Source of the DNA: Castanea sativa
Taxonomy: Eukaryota; Streptophyta; Magnoliopsida; Fagales; Fagaceae
DNA length: 64,000 bases
Assembly (NCBI RefSeq): GCF_040712315.1
Contig: NC_134013.1
Coordinates: 77,134,001 to 77,198,000 of the forward strand
Direction of reading: 5' to 3'
Shown here: piece by piece, positions 28,832-40,579 of the stretch
Position numbering within the stretch: the stretch's first letter is position 1
Layout of the letters: each line of letters begins with the position of its first letter
The notes under the pieces: model-generated
The model's input: only the letters and a program-made list of their open reading frames with translations
What the model was told of the DNA's origin: nothing
The model's database searches: none
Translations under genes and position numbers: made by a program

Positions 28832-29989
28832 CCTAATTATTAGTAGATATTCTTAATTAGAGTGTGGGGAGAATGTGTAGACAAAGTAGTATTTGATCAT
28901 TCTTTTTTCCAAAATCAAAAGAGGATTGGGTTGAGGAAATTAAGGATTTCTAGCATGGAAAGAAATTTGTGGCCCAATTTTCTTAGATAGATGACCCACC
29001 TCACTCCATGGTCAGGTCCACATGTAACGAATGAGATGTTAACATTAGATATCATATCTCCAATGGAAACACAATCATCACCTATTAATAACGCACTGAA
29101 AAGTCAGTTCATATATCCGTTGTCATGTCAATTTCTAAATCTTTTATAATAAGATTGAATTATTACTGAGTATTTGTTGCATACTAATTAGTTTGATTGA
29201 ACAGATATGAATAAAGTTTCTTACTAGTGCCTATGATAGTGTTGTTGATAAGCACATTTTGAGAGGCTTGAATGTGAATGCCATTAGTGTTAGGACCCAG
29301 CCCTAGAGCTGATATGCATATTCTTAATCAAAACAACATTACAATTATATATCATTATATGGACTTGGGCCCTGTTAATAGAGTGTATGCTGTTGATAGT
29401 GCTTTCCTTGCAAGATAAGAGTGACGCTGCACTTATCTACTCATTAAAATATTATGTGCATAATAAAGTGTAATCACTATAAAGCGAATGTTATATATAG
29501 GTTGAAATTTTATTGTATCTATAAAAAAAAAAAACATACATACCTATATACATACATACACACATAAATATATATATATATGATTTTTTTTTATAGATAT
29601 ATATATATATATATATAATACTATGTATATATACATATAAGTATATATAAAAGAAATACTATGCATATATTATACTTTAAAAAAGTGACTTGTTTTTTTT
29701 TTGGGTTAATTCCTGCATGCAACGCAAAAATTAAACTTCAATAACTAGTCCCATTCCACCACTAATTATGAGTTTATACTAATAATTATTTACAAATTAT
29801 TAATTACTCTCAAAATATGGTGACATGGTATATAATCACACCAATAAAAATAAACCATATAGTACAAAAATATGATATAATTATCTCAACAAAAAACAAA
29901 AAAAAAAGGCATGTAAAAATTAACCACAATGTATATTGATACTTACTGCTGGTGCCAATGAAGTGCATCCCTTCTGAGAAATAAATAAA

Positions 29990-30216
29990 TAAAATTAAGA
30001 AAATGAATTAGACAAAGGAAAAAATTAACAGATGTCCTAATTAAACACATTATCTTATGAAATATTTTTAGAATCCTTTTTTAGGAAAAAAAATAAATAA
30101 ATTTTTATATTTTATAGTAATAGTAAAACTTTCGTAAATTTGTTCATTAACAAATGCCCTAAGGGCACTGTTAACCAGATCCTTAGACAAACATGTTTCT
30201 CTCATTTGACAATGTG

Positions 30217-30249
<33 letters not shown>

Positions 30250-31377
30250 GCTCCCCCCCCCCCCCCCTCCCCCATATTTAAGCAACGGGTTGAGTTTGAA
30301 GCAAAACAAAAACAAAGCCTTTTCAAACCAAACACTCTAAATATGTGCATACTAAATCTTGATAAATTCAAGAATATCCAAAATTTTTGTACAATTAACA
30401 TATAATTGGGACTGTTAAACATAAATCCATGAGTTGGGACTGTTAAACATATAATTTTTGTACAATTAACATAAAAGTGAATATCCAAAATATTATTTTA
30501 CAAAATTTAATTAATAATTAATTAATAATTTTATTTTTTGTCCCTCAAAAAAAATTAATTAATAAGTTTTGAGTAAGATTCGAAAAATTACTTACAGTTT
30601 AAAAATCAAACCCTTCAGCCCTAAACCCTAACAGTATAAAACTGCGAATTCATACTCATCTCATACCTATTTCAAAAATGTCAAACTCTTCCTATTTGGG
30701 TTGGAAACTCCCACTAAATACAACTGATTGCCATCCCTATCTTTAAACATGTGATTTTTATACATGAAGGGTATCTAAGATAAGCAAGTACTATTTTTGC
30801 AACAAGAAAAAAAAAAGTCAAGATGGGTATTATTGTTTGACTAGCAACAAACTAATAACATCTAAGGTCTAAAAAAATTTAAGAGGAAAGTAACAGATTA
30901 ATAGTAGGAATATAGCAAATATTATCCCGCAAAAACTGATTTTGTCTATTTGTAATTTGTAAAGATAAGATAAAAAAGGAAAATGATGAAAATAGAACAA
31001 ATTAAAACGGAACTTACTAATCAAGGAAAATAATTCAAAGTGGTGATGCAAATGTTTAGCTTACAAATGCACTTTCTTTTCTGGGATAAGTTGTTAAGTT
31101 GATCTGCTCAATCATGATATCAATATTGAAAACTATTCCACATGATTATTATTTTGTATAAAAATTAAGTTTATTAAGTATAAATTTAATTGTTATACAA
31201 AATATACTCTACTTTCCACATTGATATTAATTCGTTTAGGGTTTGACTGACACTTTCTATGTTCTCTATTTTGTTAGAGTGCCTGTGAATTCTAAAATCA
31301 AGTAACCCTTCACTAGCTTCAACTATATTAATGTTGATAACAAATAAAGGTCAACATTCGATCTATTTAAGAATGTT
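29990..31377. other. PG-C upstream remnant and spacer
   Basis: A (CT)n then poly-C tract lies at 30222-30267. From about 30780 the sequence matches the upstream regions of PG-A and PG-B, with the empty LTR target GTGGT at 31040-31044. The match continues to about 31300. No coding sequence. Confidence 0.6.
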
Positions 31378-31829
31378 GGCCAAAATGGGCTTTTGCCCTT
31401 TTTGCGAAAAAAAAATCAGTTTGTTACCCCCTTTTCCAAACTAATTAGGGAAATACCCCTCTTTTCAAACTTGATTTTCTCAAAATCGAGTTAAGCCCTA
31501 TAGCGACATTTTAAGGAGTCTATAGTGACGTTTTTAAGGACCTATAGCGGCGTTTTGTAACTCGAGCTCCATGAAGTCGAGTTATAGGTTAAAAAAAAAA
31601 CTTGCATGTAACTCGATTTCATGGAAGTCGAGTTACAAAACGCCGCTATAGGTCCTTAAAACGTCACTATAGACTCCTTAAAACGTCGCTATAGGACTCC
31701 ATAAATTTTTTTTTGAAACTCGATTTTGAGAAAATCGAGTTTTAAAAGAGGGGCATTTTCCTAATTAGTTTGGGAAATGGGGCATTTGCCCTTTTTTTTG
31801 TGCGAAATTGGCATTTGCCCATTTTTGCC
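31378..31829. mobile_element. Mutator-like fold-back element (MULE-MITE)
   Basis: Flanked by a 10-bp direct repeat TAAGAATGTT (31368-31377 and 31830-31839), the size expected of Mutator-type transposition. The ends are GGCCAAAATGGGC and GCCCATTTTTGCC. The arms are complementary over almost the whole 452 bp, pairing segments such as CTATAGCG, CGTTTT and AACTCGA around a short centre near 31600. No transposase. Confidence 0.88.
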
Positions 31830-31986
31830 TAAGAATGTTAGAAAAGTCATTTGATCAGTATTTAAAAGTGAATAGTTTCTAAATAATAATAAAAAATGTA
31901 CACATTAAGGTGGCATTATTTCAGCAAGTAATTAGTGGAAAATAAATAATTTGATTATCATGATCAAATTTGGAGAGATGATTCTA

Positions 31987-32196
31987 GTTGAAACACTCCA
32001 AAAGTATAGTCATGGTCATTACAACAACTAGAGGTAACATCCTGTCCATCTCTTGCTAATTGTATAGTCTCCAAAGAATAATCCAATGCGAGCAACAGAA
32101 TGATTGCATGCAGTTGAAGTTAATTGCTACATCGATGCTGGATGTTCCAAACATGTTGTTGAAGGCCACTTTACTTATTTGAACTCCAATTTGTTT
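31987..32196 (-). pseudogene. Polygalacturonase last-exon remnant PG-D
   Basis: A single stretch matching exon 10 of PG-A on the minus strand. Readable parts are GVQISKV, MFGTSS and VAINFNC. A small insertion in the CSQSVACTG region shifts the frame. No other exon is recognisable, and the retroelement at 32429 begins 230 bases away. Confidence 0.75.
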
Positions 32197-32428
32197 TAGC
32201 CAGTGAATTTAGTTTGCATTATATAACATTTATCCAACAAGTAAGTAACAGGGTAATTTGGTTTATCAATTAATCTAAATATAAGAATTTTAAACAAGTA
32301 ATTTGGTTTATCATATTTGAAAAATAGATTCAAATATTGTTTTCTTCTTTAAAATTTACTAAAAGTTTACTTTTTGTCCTTAAACTTTAAAAGATTTGTT
32401 TTCATCACTTAACTTTTGTAAATGTTTT

Positions 32429-33099
32429 TGTGGGGTGCAGCAGCTTGGTAAAGTGGCATTGCCACATGTCATGCCAAGCATAGAGGAGGCAAGGGCAATT
32501 CCGAGGAGATCCCACCCTCGGATGGGGGCCACGTCAACAGCACGCCACCTGAGAAAGACGCACTGTAGAGAAATGGGCTGGGAGTGGGGGTTAGCCCTGA
32601 CGCACTGAGAGGATGGTGGCTGTCACCCCATTTAATGCATCCCACCAAACCTCCTGGCCTCATTTATGTGGAGAAGACCCTTGAACAGTGCTGCCTTAGT
32701 TGCCGCACCTCACAGGGGTTTTGGGAAGGTGTCGGATGGGACTAGCACTTGAGTAATGGCCTGCACGATCAACAAATGGAAGATCAGGATCATTTGAGAG
32801 GGTTTATATAAGATAAAAGGTCCCCTAAAGAGAGGGGATCGAAAAAATAACAAAAAAAGATACTATAGCACAAAGAACTGAAACTGTAAACAAGTTCAAG
32901 TCTGAGGAGAATTTTCTTTTACAATATGGTGGTTGCCTTCTGTTTTTTCTTGTCTCCTTGTTATTTTTGGCCCATGGTAAACGTTATCTAACCCATAAAA
33001 GCTTAGTTTTAGAGCCCACTCTCTACAAATTCATTGTATTGGGCTATTTAGGCCTGGGTCCTCCAGTCATTTGGGCTCAGGAGCTAAATCAAGTCCTTA
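32429..33099 (+). repeat. LTR 1 of the three-LTR element
   Basis: TGTGGGGTGCAG... to ...AAGTCCTTACA, 671 bp. A TATA-like motif TATATAAG lies near 32806. It is followed by ATTAGCACCGTCTGTAGG, a mutated primer-binding site. Confidence 0.85.
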
Positions 33100-33833
33100 C
33101 AATTAGCACCGTCTGTAGGAAAGACTTGAGTTTTAGGGCGTTCAACATATAACTATGATAGGCTCGGGGCCACACCGGGAGGAGTCTATGGGCTCTCAAC
33201 GTTAGGACCGCTTCCTCAACCTTGAATGAAGAGGGGATAAGGAGGTCAGCGTGCATACTACACATACTAGCCAGAGCCAATCTCGAGGAGGGAGCTACAT
33301 TTCTCAAGAGGAAAATACCAGAAGCATGCAACTAGAAATAGACTACCTTCGCAAGAGGCTGCGCTATGAAAAGCAAAAAAGGACTCCTTCACGCTCCGAC
33401 CACTCTTCCGAAGATGACTGAGATAGCAGCTATAGGCCCAGATCAAGGACTCCCCTTAGTGAGTCTTTCTCAAAGGATGAGAAGCATCATTATAGGCGCA
33501 AAAACAAGAGCTCGTCCCGTGAAGGCTTGGGGAATGACGTTATGAATAGAGTGTTGAACCAAAAACCCAAGTCACTCTTCACGTGAAGAATCGAGGCAGG
33601 AAAACTCCCTCGCTGATTTGCTCAACCCACATTTACCATGTACAACGGTAAGATAAACCTCGTAGAGCACGAGCGACTTCAACCAGAGAATGACTGTGCA
33701 TTTCAAGAACAAGGCCCTAATGTGCAAGGTGTTCCACTCCAGTTTGGGGCCTGTGGTGATGAGATGGTTTAACAGCCTGAAGGAGCACTCTATTAGCTTC
33801 TTTAAGGAGCTCACTCAGGCGTTTGGGGCTCAT
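33100..33833 (+). pseudogene. Gag N-terminal fragment, internal copy 1
   Basis: Charged leader (motifs LEIDYLRKRL and RPRSRTPLSES) followed by the retrotransposon gag core, seen as MYNGK, KALMCKVF and SLGP...MRWFNSLKEHS. Relative to related gags, two bases are missing just after the VEH codons, so the core is out of frame. There are extra stops, including TGA near 33419. The second copy shares the two-base loss. Sequence stops at GTTTGGGGCTCAT, directly joined to the next LTR. Confidence 0.75.
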
Positions 33834-34059
33834 TGTGGGGTGCAGTAGTTTGGTAAAGTGGCATTGCCATACGTCATGCCAAGCGTCGAGGAGGCAAGGG
33901 CAATTCTGAGGAGATCCCACCCTCGGATGGGGGGCCACGTCAGCGGCACGCCACCCGAGAAAGATGCACTGTAGAGAGATGGGCTGGGAGTGGGGGTTAG
34001 CCCTGATAGGAGTGGGTCCTCCAATCATTTGTGCTCAGGAGCTAAATCAAGTCCTTACA
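33834..34059 (+). repeat. LTR 2, internally deleted
   Basis: 226 bp. Starts TGTGGGGTGCAG and ends GTCCTTACA like LTR 1, but about 445 bases are missing after TTAGCCCTGA near 34007. The TATA region falls in the deletion, so this LTR probably cannot promote transcription. Confidence 0.85.
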
Positions 34060-34790
34060 ATTGGCGCCGTCTATGGGAAAGACTTGAGCTTTAGGGCATT
34101 CAACGTATAACTATGATAGGCTCGGGGCCACACCGGGATGAGTCTATGGGCTCTCAACATCAGGACCACTTCCTCAACCTTGAACGAAGAGGGGATAAAG
34201 AGGTCAGCATGCATACTACACATACTAGCAGGAACCAATCTCGAGGAGGGAGCTACATTCTCACGAGGAAAATACCAGAAGCATGCAACTAGAAATAGAC
34301 TACCTTCGCAAGAGGTTGTGCTGTGAAAAGCAAAAAAGGACTCCTTCACGCTCCGACCACTCTTCCGAAGATGACCGAGATAGCAGCTATAGGCCCAGAT
34401 CAAGGACTCCCCTCAGTGAGTCTTTCTCAAAGGATGAGGAGAATCATCATAGGCGCAAAAACAAGAGCTCGTCCCGCAAAGGCTTGGGGAATGACATCAT
34501 GAACAGAGTGTTGAACCAAAAACCCAAGTCACTCTTCACGTGAAGAATCGAGGCAGGAAAACTCCCTCGCCGATTTGCTCAACCCACATTTACCATGTAC
34601 AACGGTAAGACAAACCCCATAGAGCATGAGCCACTTCAACCAGAGAATGACTGTGCATTCCAAGAACAAGGCCCTAATGTGCAAGGTGTTCCACTCTAGT
34701 TTGGGGTCTGTGATGATGAGATGGTTTAACAGCCTGAAGGAGCACTCTATTGGCTCCTTTAAGGAGCTCACTCAGGTGTTTGGGGCTCAT
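34060..34790 (+). pseudogene. Gag N-terminal fragment, internal copy 2
   Basis: Near-copy of 33100-33833, beginning with a better primer site (ATTGGCGCCGTCTATGGG). One stop in copy 1 (TGA near 33419) is still CGA here. The two-base loss after the VEH codons and the abrupt join to the following LTR are the same, so both copies descend from one already defective unit. Confidence 0.75.
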
Positions 34791-35499
34791 TGTAGGGTGC
34801 AGTAGTTTGGTAAAGTGGCATTGCCACATGTCATGCCAAGCGTCAAGGAGGCAAGGGCAATTTCGAGGAGATCCCACCCACAGATAAGGGGCCACGTCAG
34901 CGGCACACCACTCGAGAAAGATGCACTGTAGAGAAATGGGCTGGGAGTAGGGGTTAGCCCTAATGCACAAAGGGGATGGTGGCTGCCACCCCATTTAATG
35001 CATCCCACCAAATCTCTTTGCAGCATTTATGTGGAGAAAACCCTTGAACAATGCTATCTTGGTTGCCGCACCTCACAGGGGTTCTGGGAAGGTGCTAGAT
35101 GGGACTCGCGCTTGAGTAATGGCTTACACGATCAATAAATGGAAGGCCAGGATCATCTGAAATGGTCTATATAAGATAAAAGGTCCCCTAGAGAGAGGGG
35201 ATTGAAAAAATAACAAAAAAAGATAATGTAGCACAAAGAACTGAAACTGTAAATAAGTCTGACAGTGATATATTCAAGAACTAATCTCCTCGGACTTGGC
35301 CAAGGAGAATTTTATTTTACAATACTGTGGTTGCCTTATGTTTTTTCTTGTCTCCTTGTCATTTTTGGTCCATAATAAACGTTATCTGACCCATAAAAGC
35401 CTAGTTTTAGAGCTTACTCTCTACAAATTCATTGTATTGGGCTATTAGGGTTTGGATCCTCCAGTCGTTTGGGCTCAAGAGCTAAATCCAGTCCTTATA
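34791..35499 (+). repeat. LTR 3 of the three-LTR element
   Basis: TGTAGGGTGCAG... to ...AGTCCTTATA, where the final CA has become TA. 709 bp, with TATATAAG near 35168. Some 38 bases longer than LTR 1, mainly around 35255-35300. Confidence 0.85.
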
Positions 35500-35504
35500 G
35501 TTTT

Positions 35505-35831
35505 ACTTTATCATTATATGTTTTTTTTTTCCCTTAGTTTATATCATTATTTGTTCTAAGTTGGATCAAACCAATTTCATTTTAAAAAGGTTGAACACAT
35601 GGCTTGTAATTATTTATCACATGTAGAAAGAAAATTAGACAAAGAACAGATTACCCTTTGTCTCTTGATCAATTTAGGTCTATTAGGTTGAGTTAGTGCC
35701 TCATGAGACAAAACCCAGGTGCCTCGTATGTCAAATCAATTTTTGTCTTTCTTTTATGAAATTAATTAGTTCATTTTTCCTCCCTAACCTAGGCAATTTA
35801 TGTACCTGCCATAGCAAATGAGTCTGATACA
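35505..35831. other. AT-rich spacer
   Basis: No gene. The part around 35690-35750 (GCCTCATGAGACAAAAC...GGTGCCTCG) is an inverted, diverged match to about 48940-49010, so it is a dispersed repeat of unknown class. Confidence 0.4.
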
Positions 35832-36268
35832 AATTTCATCACTCATCACTGAAAATACCCCAATTTCTTAAGGTGGCATGTTTGACACTTGTTTCCAGCT
35901 TCTGATAACTCCAAAATCCAAACTTTTTGTGGGACCCAGTCATCACTTTTTGTGGTGTGAAATGATCATGTAAGTTTAACACATGAAGGAGCCGTTGGTG
36001 TGAAGTCAAAAGTTGCGGCTGGTAGGCCCCTCAATGTGTGTGTATTTACAAGAATGCCATTATAATCCAGTTTCTATAACTCAAAAACACCCAAAACATG
36101 CTTTCAGTTTTACTAACCCATTACTCAAAAATCAGATAATTAAGTGACGAAAACAAGAGTTGAAAACATATCCAAACAGCCTTCTCTGCGTTGGTCCCAC
36201 CATTTTTGAGTAATGAGTTATGGAAATAGAGTGATGGGTGATGAAATCACCAAAATCCAAACAGCCCC
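35832..36268. mobile_element. PIF/Harbinger MITE, copy 2, inverted and truncated
   Basis: Same family as 23034-23563 in opposite orientation. The right end CCAAACAGCCCC is followed by TAA, but the left terminus and about 35 bases are missing. Confidence 0.8.
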
Positions 36269-36539
36269 TAAGCTTTCATGGGTGGGAATAAAAAAACACC
36301 AATCTCCTTATCAACCAAAAACGGACATTCCCACACAAACATGTCAACAGTTATGGAGCAATAGTTTTGCACCCAACACCATTATAATAATTTGCATCAA
36401 TCATAATTTGGGATTACTACTAATTTTTCATCATACTCCTAACTTTTTTTTGCTTGTGTGTGATTGAAAAATGTAGTAATCCCAAATTATAATGAATGCA
36501 AATTATTAATTTTTTCCCAAAAAATAGAAGAGCCTCTGA

Positions 36540-37057
36540 GCACGCACGTGAAATGTTGTGTTTTAATTCTAAAATATAGCCATGTACTACACATCCATAA
36601 TAAAAAGCTAAAAAAAAACATAAAATTTAAAATTTAATCACTACCCTTTTTTTTTTGGTTAAAAGGCTAACATTTTTTTTTTTTTGTGTTGTTGTTGTTT
36701 TTTTTTTTTTTTAAATTTTATTTATGACAGTTATCAAGTTGTATTTAATCCTAAAATGTAGTGTTTTAATCCTAAAATTTAGCCATGTACTACACATCTA
36801 TAACAAAAAGTTAAATAGGGCTTATATTTAAAATTTAGCAACTAACATTTTTTTTTCTTTTACAGTATAAGACTCAAATTTTTTTTTTTTTTAAGGAAAG
36901 GCTCTAGATGTGCATCCACCTTTTTTTTTCTTTTTCTTTTTTCTTTTTAGTGGTGTTGTTGTTGTTCTTTAATTTACGGCAGTTATCAAGTTGTGTTTAA
37001 TTCTAAAATTTAGCCATGTACTACACATCCATAACAAAAAGTTAAAAAGAACTTATA
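36540..37057. repeat. AT-rich tandem repeat, left of the Tat element
   Basis: Three imperfect copies of a unit with the core TTAGCCATGTACTACACATC, then ATAACAAAAAGTTAAA, at about 36570, 36775 and 37008. Spacing is 200-235 bases and stretches with poly-T runs. The array continues beyond the inserted element at 46676-47040. Confidence 0.75.
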
Positions 37058-37062
37058 TTTAC

Positions 37063-37680
37063 TGTACGGGATATGATCCGAGACCCATTGGGCCTTGGGC
37101 CTTGGCCTGAACACTACCTAGGACCACAACTGGGCCAAAACCGCATAGTGAGCCCACTTCATTTCAAATACCTAGTAGACAAGTCTATGCCGATCAATTA
37201 TGACCTAAATGAGAATGTGCCTCGGACTGGCCCATGCCCTCGGTAGCTCGGTATTGCCTTGGGGAATATCGCTGCTAAGCAGCCTTTTGGAGGCAGGATT
37301 CAGTTCCAATGCCATTATCGCTGTTTCCAATAGAGCATATTCCTTATCAGGAATAATCAAATTAGACCCCACCCACACGAGTGAGACCAGAAACTAATCA
37401 TAAGCATCTCACCAACGTCAAGCTATAAACTTAGAGGTTGAATGAGAAAGGGGGGGTTGGCCAGTAAGAGTAACAAAAGAGAGTGAGAAAAATGAAGAAC
37501 GTACTACCAAAAGAAAGGAACTAAAATGGAGAGAAAACAGAAGTCAGTGAAAGCAGAGAGGGATAATTAGGCCATTTGGCAAGGAATTACCCTTGGTAGG
37601 AAACTCTAAACCCACTATACAAGTAAGTTGTGAGCCCAATTCTAAGCTTGACCCATTAAGTAGAAAATTAGGTACGCACA
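37063..37680 (+). repeat. 5' LTR of the Tat element
   Basis: 618 bp, TGTACGGGATATG to GGTACGCACA. The TATA region reads CTATAAAC near 37424, weaker than in the 3' LTR. Confidence 0.92.
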
Positions 37681-37682
37681 AT

Positions 37683-38886
37683 TGGCACCTTCTGTGGGGA
37701 TCTCCTACGTAGCTGTAGTTTTGCCAAGGAGTGACTGGGAAAGATGTCTGAACATCACTCAGCCAGTTATGCCGTTAGTGATTCGAGAGGATTTTCTCGG
37801 GGTTCGAGCTAGTTGGAAAGGAGGCATAAGAGGAATGAGGACTGGCGTTAGAACCAAGAAAGGGGGACATACTAGTTCCGGGGAAGGATCGTCACAAACG
37901 TATCGATCAGCGTCAAATGTTTCTAGCAATGAACATCATAACAGGAGAGATTAGGAGTTAGACTGCATGCAGAGAAGGATAAGAGATTTGGAGTTATAGT
38001 TATAAGAGAGGCGCCAGCGAAGGCACCGTAATGAATATGCTAAGGGGTCTGAAATAGCGAGGAGAAGCCATGGAGAAGTATCCCCCCAGTCAGGCTCGCA
38101 CCGGTCGAGGGATCAGTCGAGGGGTTATGGTGACACACATTTCGTTTCCCCTAAGCATCGGAGGCCACAAAATGCCGCTTTAGATGCTATGAGCCGGGCA
38201 TTACACAGAGCTGCTCAGTCACCATTTTCGCAAGAGATTGAACGGGGCACCAATGCCGAGCAGATTTACCAGACCCCCATTTATTTCTTATGATGGAAAA
38301 ATAGACCCGGTGGAGCATGTAAGTCATTACATCCATATGATGTCTTTGCATAATCACAATGATGCCTTGATGTGTAGGGTGTTCCCCTCAAGTCTCGGGC
38401 CCACTACTTTAAGGCGGTTTAATGGAATGAAGAAAGGCTCGGTTTATGACGTGTAGCCATGTACCACAACCCGTGGACGCTTTGCTATCCATGAACATGG
38501 GAGCTAGGGAAACTCTTCAGAGTTATGCTAGTAGGTATTAGGAGCTATATAATGAGATTGGTGGGGATAACGAGAAGGTGGCGACGAGCACATTTCGGCT
38601 GGGGTTGCTCGAAGATTCTGAGTTACGGGAGTCATTGACAAAGAGACTGCCCTAGGATATGAGACAGCTCATGAGGCATATCAAGGAATACAAAAGACTA
38701 GAGGATGATCAGGAGCAGAATAAGGGCAAGGCTCCGATCACAAGTCAACTTAGGCAAGGGGGTTTCCAGTCAAGACCCACGAGGGAATTAAGAATTCAGG
38801 AGCTGGGCATTCAACCCGGGGAAATAAATGTGACATTCAAGGAACCAATGCACAAAATAGTGGAGCAAATTAAACACGAACTGTAG
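37683..38886 (+). pseudogene. Tat element gag (broken)
   Basis: The structural gag is read in pieces. The core motifs DGKIDPVEHVSHY, ALMCRVFPSSLGP and RRFNGMKKGS (38295-38450) are followed by a one-base frame change near 38450. After it come VPQPVDALLSMNMGA, then ELYNEIGGD and MRQLMRHIKEYKRLED. In-frame TAG stops lie near 38540 and 38653. The upstream part 37700-38230 is a charged, low-similarity leader. Confidence 0.8.
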
Positions 38887-39580
38887 ATGGCCGAAAAAAA
38901 TGGGGGTGATCCTTCGAGGAGAAATCAGAGTTTGCATTGCAATTATCACAGGGAAAAGGGGCATACTACTGAACAATGCAAGGTGTTAAAGGATCATTTG
39001 GCGCAGTTGGTTAGGGCAGGGCATTTAAAGGAGTTTGTGGCAAATCTAAAAAGTCAAGAGACTGGTCGAGGTGCCTGGCTAAGGGGGAATCCTCTTCCAC
39101 CCCCCTTAGGAGTAGTAGAAGTCATTCATGCTGCTTCAAGAGGTACATTAGTAACCCGAAAGAAGGGGGTATTGACCGTGGTCCTGGTAGAAAACAACCA
39201 GGACATACAACCACCCGAGAAGAGGTTGAAATATACTCGAGAGCCCATTGCCTTCGATGAGGATGATCTAGAGGGAATGACACAGCCCTACGATGACACG
39301 TTGGTTATAACAGCTAGAATAAGTGGCTTTATAGTAAAGAGGGTGCTGGTAGACCAAGGAAGTGGTGCTGAGGTGATATATCCAGATTTATTTAGGGCAC
39401 TTGGTTTAAAGAATAAAGAATTGTCTAAGTTTGATACACCTTTGGTTGGGTTTGATGGTCGAATGGTGGTCCCCGAAGGGCAAATTTCGCTTCCCGTGAA
39501 TATGGAAGGCAATGAAGTAATGGTGACCTTTATAGTGGCCAATACATTCTCACTATATACAGCGATACTCAGCACCTATG
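38887..39580 (+). pseudogene. Tat element zinc knuckle and aspartic protease
   Basis: Residues 18-31 of this frame form the Tat-type metal-binding motif (C..H....H....C, 38938-38979). An aspartic protease follows, with DQGSG in place of the usual D-T/S-G active site (39352-39366) and the flap region VPEGQISLPV. The frame ends abruptly at about 39570, where the ILG-R/W motif that normally leads into reverse transcriptase would be. The Thr/Ser-to-Gln change at the active site suggests loss of activity, although DQGSS-type sites do occur in this lineage. Confidence 0.8.
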
Positions 39581-40340
39581 TTGTCAGTCCCAGAGCCCGA
39601 GGAGGATTTGTTCATGTATCTTTCCGTGTTTGAGCATGCCATGAGTGCTGTGTCGCTGAGGGATCAAGGTGTACAGCAGCTAATATATTATGTTAGCAAG
39701 ACTCTGGTTGACACCAAGACAAGATATTTACCTTTGGAGAAGTTAGTATTAGCCCTGGTGCATGCCGCACGTAAATTGCCCCACTATTTTCAAGCTCATA
39801 CCGTCTATGTACTGACCAAGTATCCCTTGCAATCCTTGTTGAAGAGATTTGATTTTACGGGCAGGGTAGCCAAGTGGGGAACTCGGATGGGCTCTTTTGA
39901 CATAAGGTATAGATCCAAAAGTTCAGTGAAGGGTCAAGTCCTCACTGATTTTTTTGCAGAGTTTTCCTCGAGAAGGGAAGCGGAGATTGTCTGTCATATA
40001 GAGATCCAGTCGGGGAGAGTATTTGTGGAAGGCACATCTAGTGCATTGGGGGCTAGAACAGGGATCGTTATCATCACACCAGAGGGGATAAAGTTGGAGC
40101 ATTTTTTTAGGTTGGGCTCTCAGGCTTCCAACAATGAGGCCAAGTATGAGGCCTTACTTGCCGAGCTTAGAGCTGCTTTGAATTTGGGAGCACAGAAAGT
40201 GGAAGTTTACTCGGACTCTCGACTGGTAGTGAATTAGATACAGGGAAGTTTTGAAGCCAAAGATCCCCAAATGGTTGATTATCTGAAACTAGCAAAGTAG
40301 ACTATGAAGCAGTTTCAAGAGGTGAAAGTCGTTCAAATTG
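39578..40340 (+). pseudogene. Tat element dual RNase H region
   Basis: First RNase H of the usual Ty3 kind: YYVSKTL, TRYLPLEKL and the connecting YPLQSLLKR are visible. A second RNase H follows (motifs GIVIITPEG, NNEAKYEAL, VYSDSRLVVN), which is typical of Tat elements. The polymerase domain that should precede it is absent: the frame joins protease sequence at about 39570-39590. TAG stops interrupt it at 40236 and 40299, both at positions where related elements have Gln. Confidence 0.85.
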
Positions 40341-40579
40341 CCTAGGGATAAAACTGACATGTCGATTCTTTGGCTACATTGGCATTGTCGCTGAACGAGG
40401 AAGTTTCGCGGTTGATCAAGGTGGAAACGTTGAAAGAGCCTAGCATTGATATTAGGGTGAATGTCTTAGCGATGGCAATGACCGAGCCATGCTGGATGGA
40501 TCCGATTATCGATTTTTTGGCCGAGGATCGAGTGCCGGCCAATGCAAAGGAAGCAGACAAGGTACGTCACATAGCTGCT

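Larger units (their letters stand above)
27423..29973 (-). pseudogene. Decayed polygalacturonase PG-C (exons 5-10 only)
   Basis: Remnants align to PG-A exon by exon: exon 5 at 29947-29973 (still exactly 27 nt, reading KGCTSLAPA), exon 6 near 29225-29420, exon 7 near 29000-29085, exon 8 near 28110-28217, exon 9 near 27757-27870, exon 10 at 27423-27658. Exons 1-4 are gone; the deletion lies between about 29990 and 30780. Disabling changes are visible. The catalytic NTD reads NTN, the GPGHG motif reads GPDHG, exon 8 ends in TGA TAG where PG-A has TGG CAG, and exon 10 stops early after SIYID. An insert with inverted ends splits the intron at 27956-28104. Exon 5 is closer to the usual family consensus than in PG-A or PG-B, so PG-C is probably an older, separate paralogue. 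Confidence 0.85.
32429..35499 (+). mobile_element. Ty3/Gypsy derivative with three LTRs
   Basis: Structure: LTR 32429-33099, internal 33100-33833, truncated LTR 33834-34059, internal 34060-34790, LTR 34791-35499. The outer ends are flanked by GTTTT (32424-32428 and 35500-35504), so the whole array entered or formed at one site. The inner LTRs have no separate target duplications. Both internal parts begin with a primer-site-like ATTGGCGCCGTCT and hold only the N-terminal part of gag, stopping at the same base. The rest of gag and all of pol are absent. Confidence 0.88.
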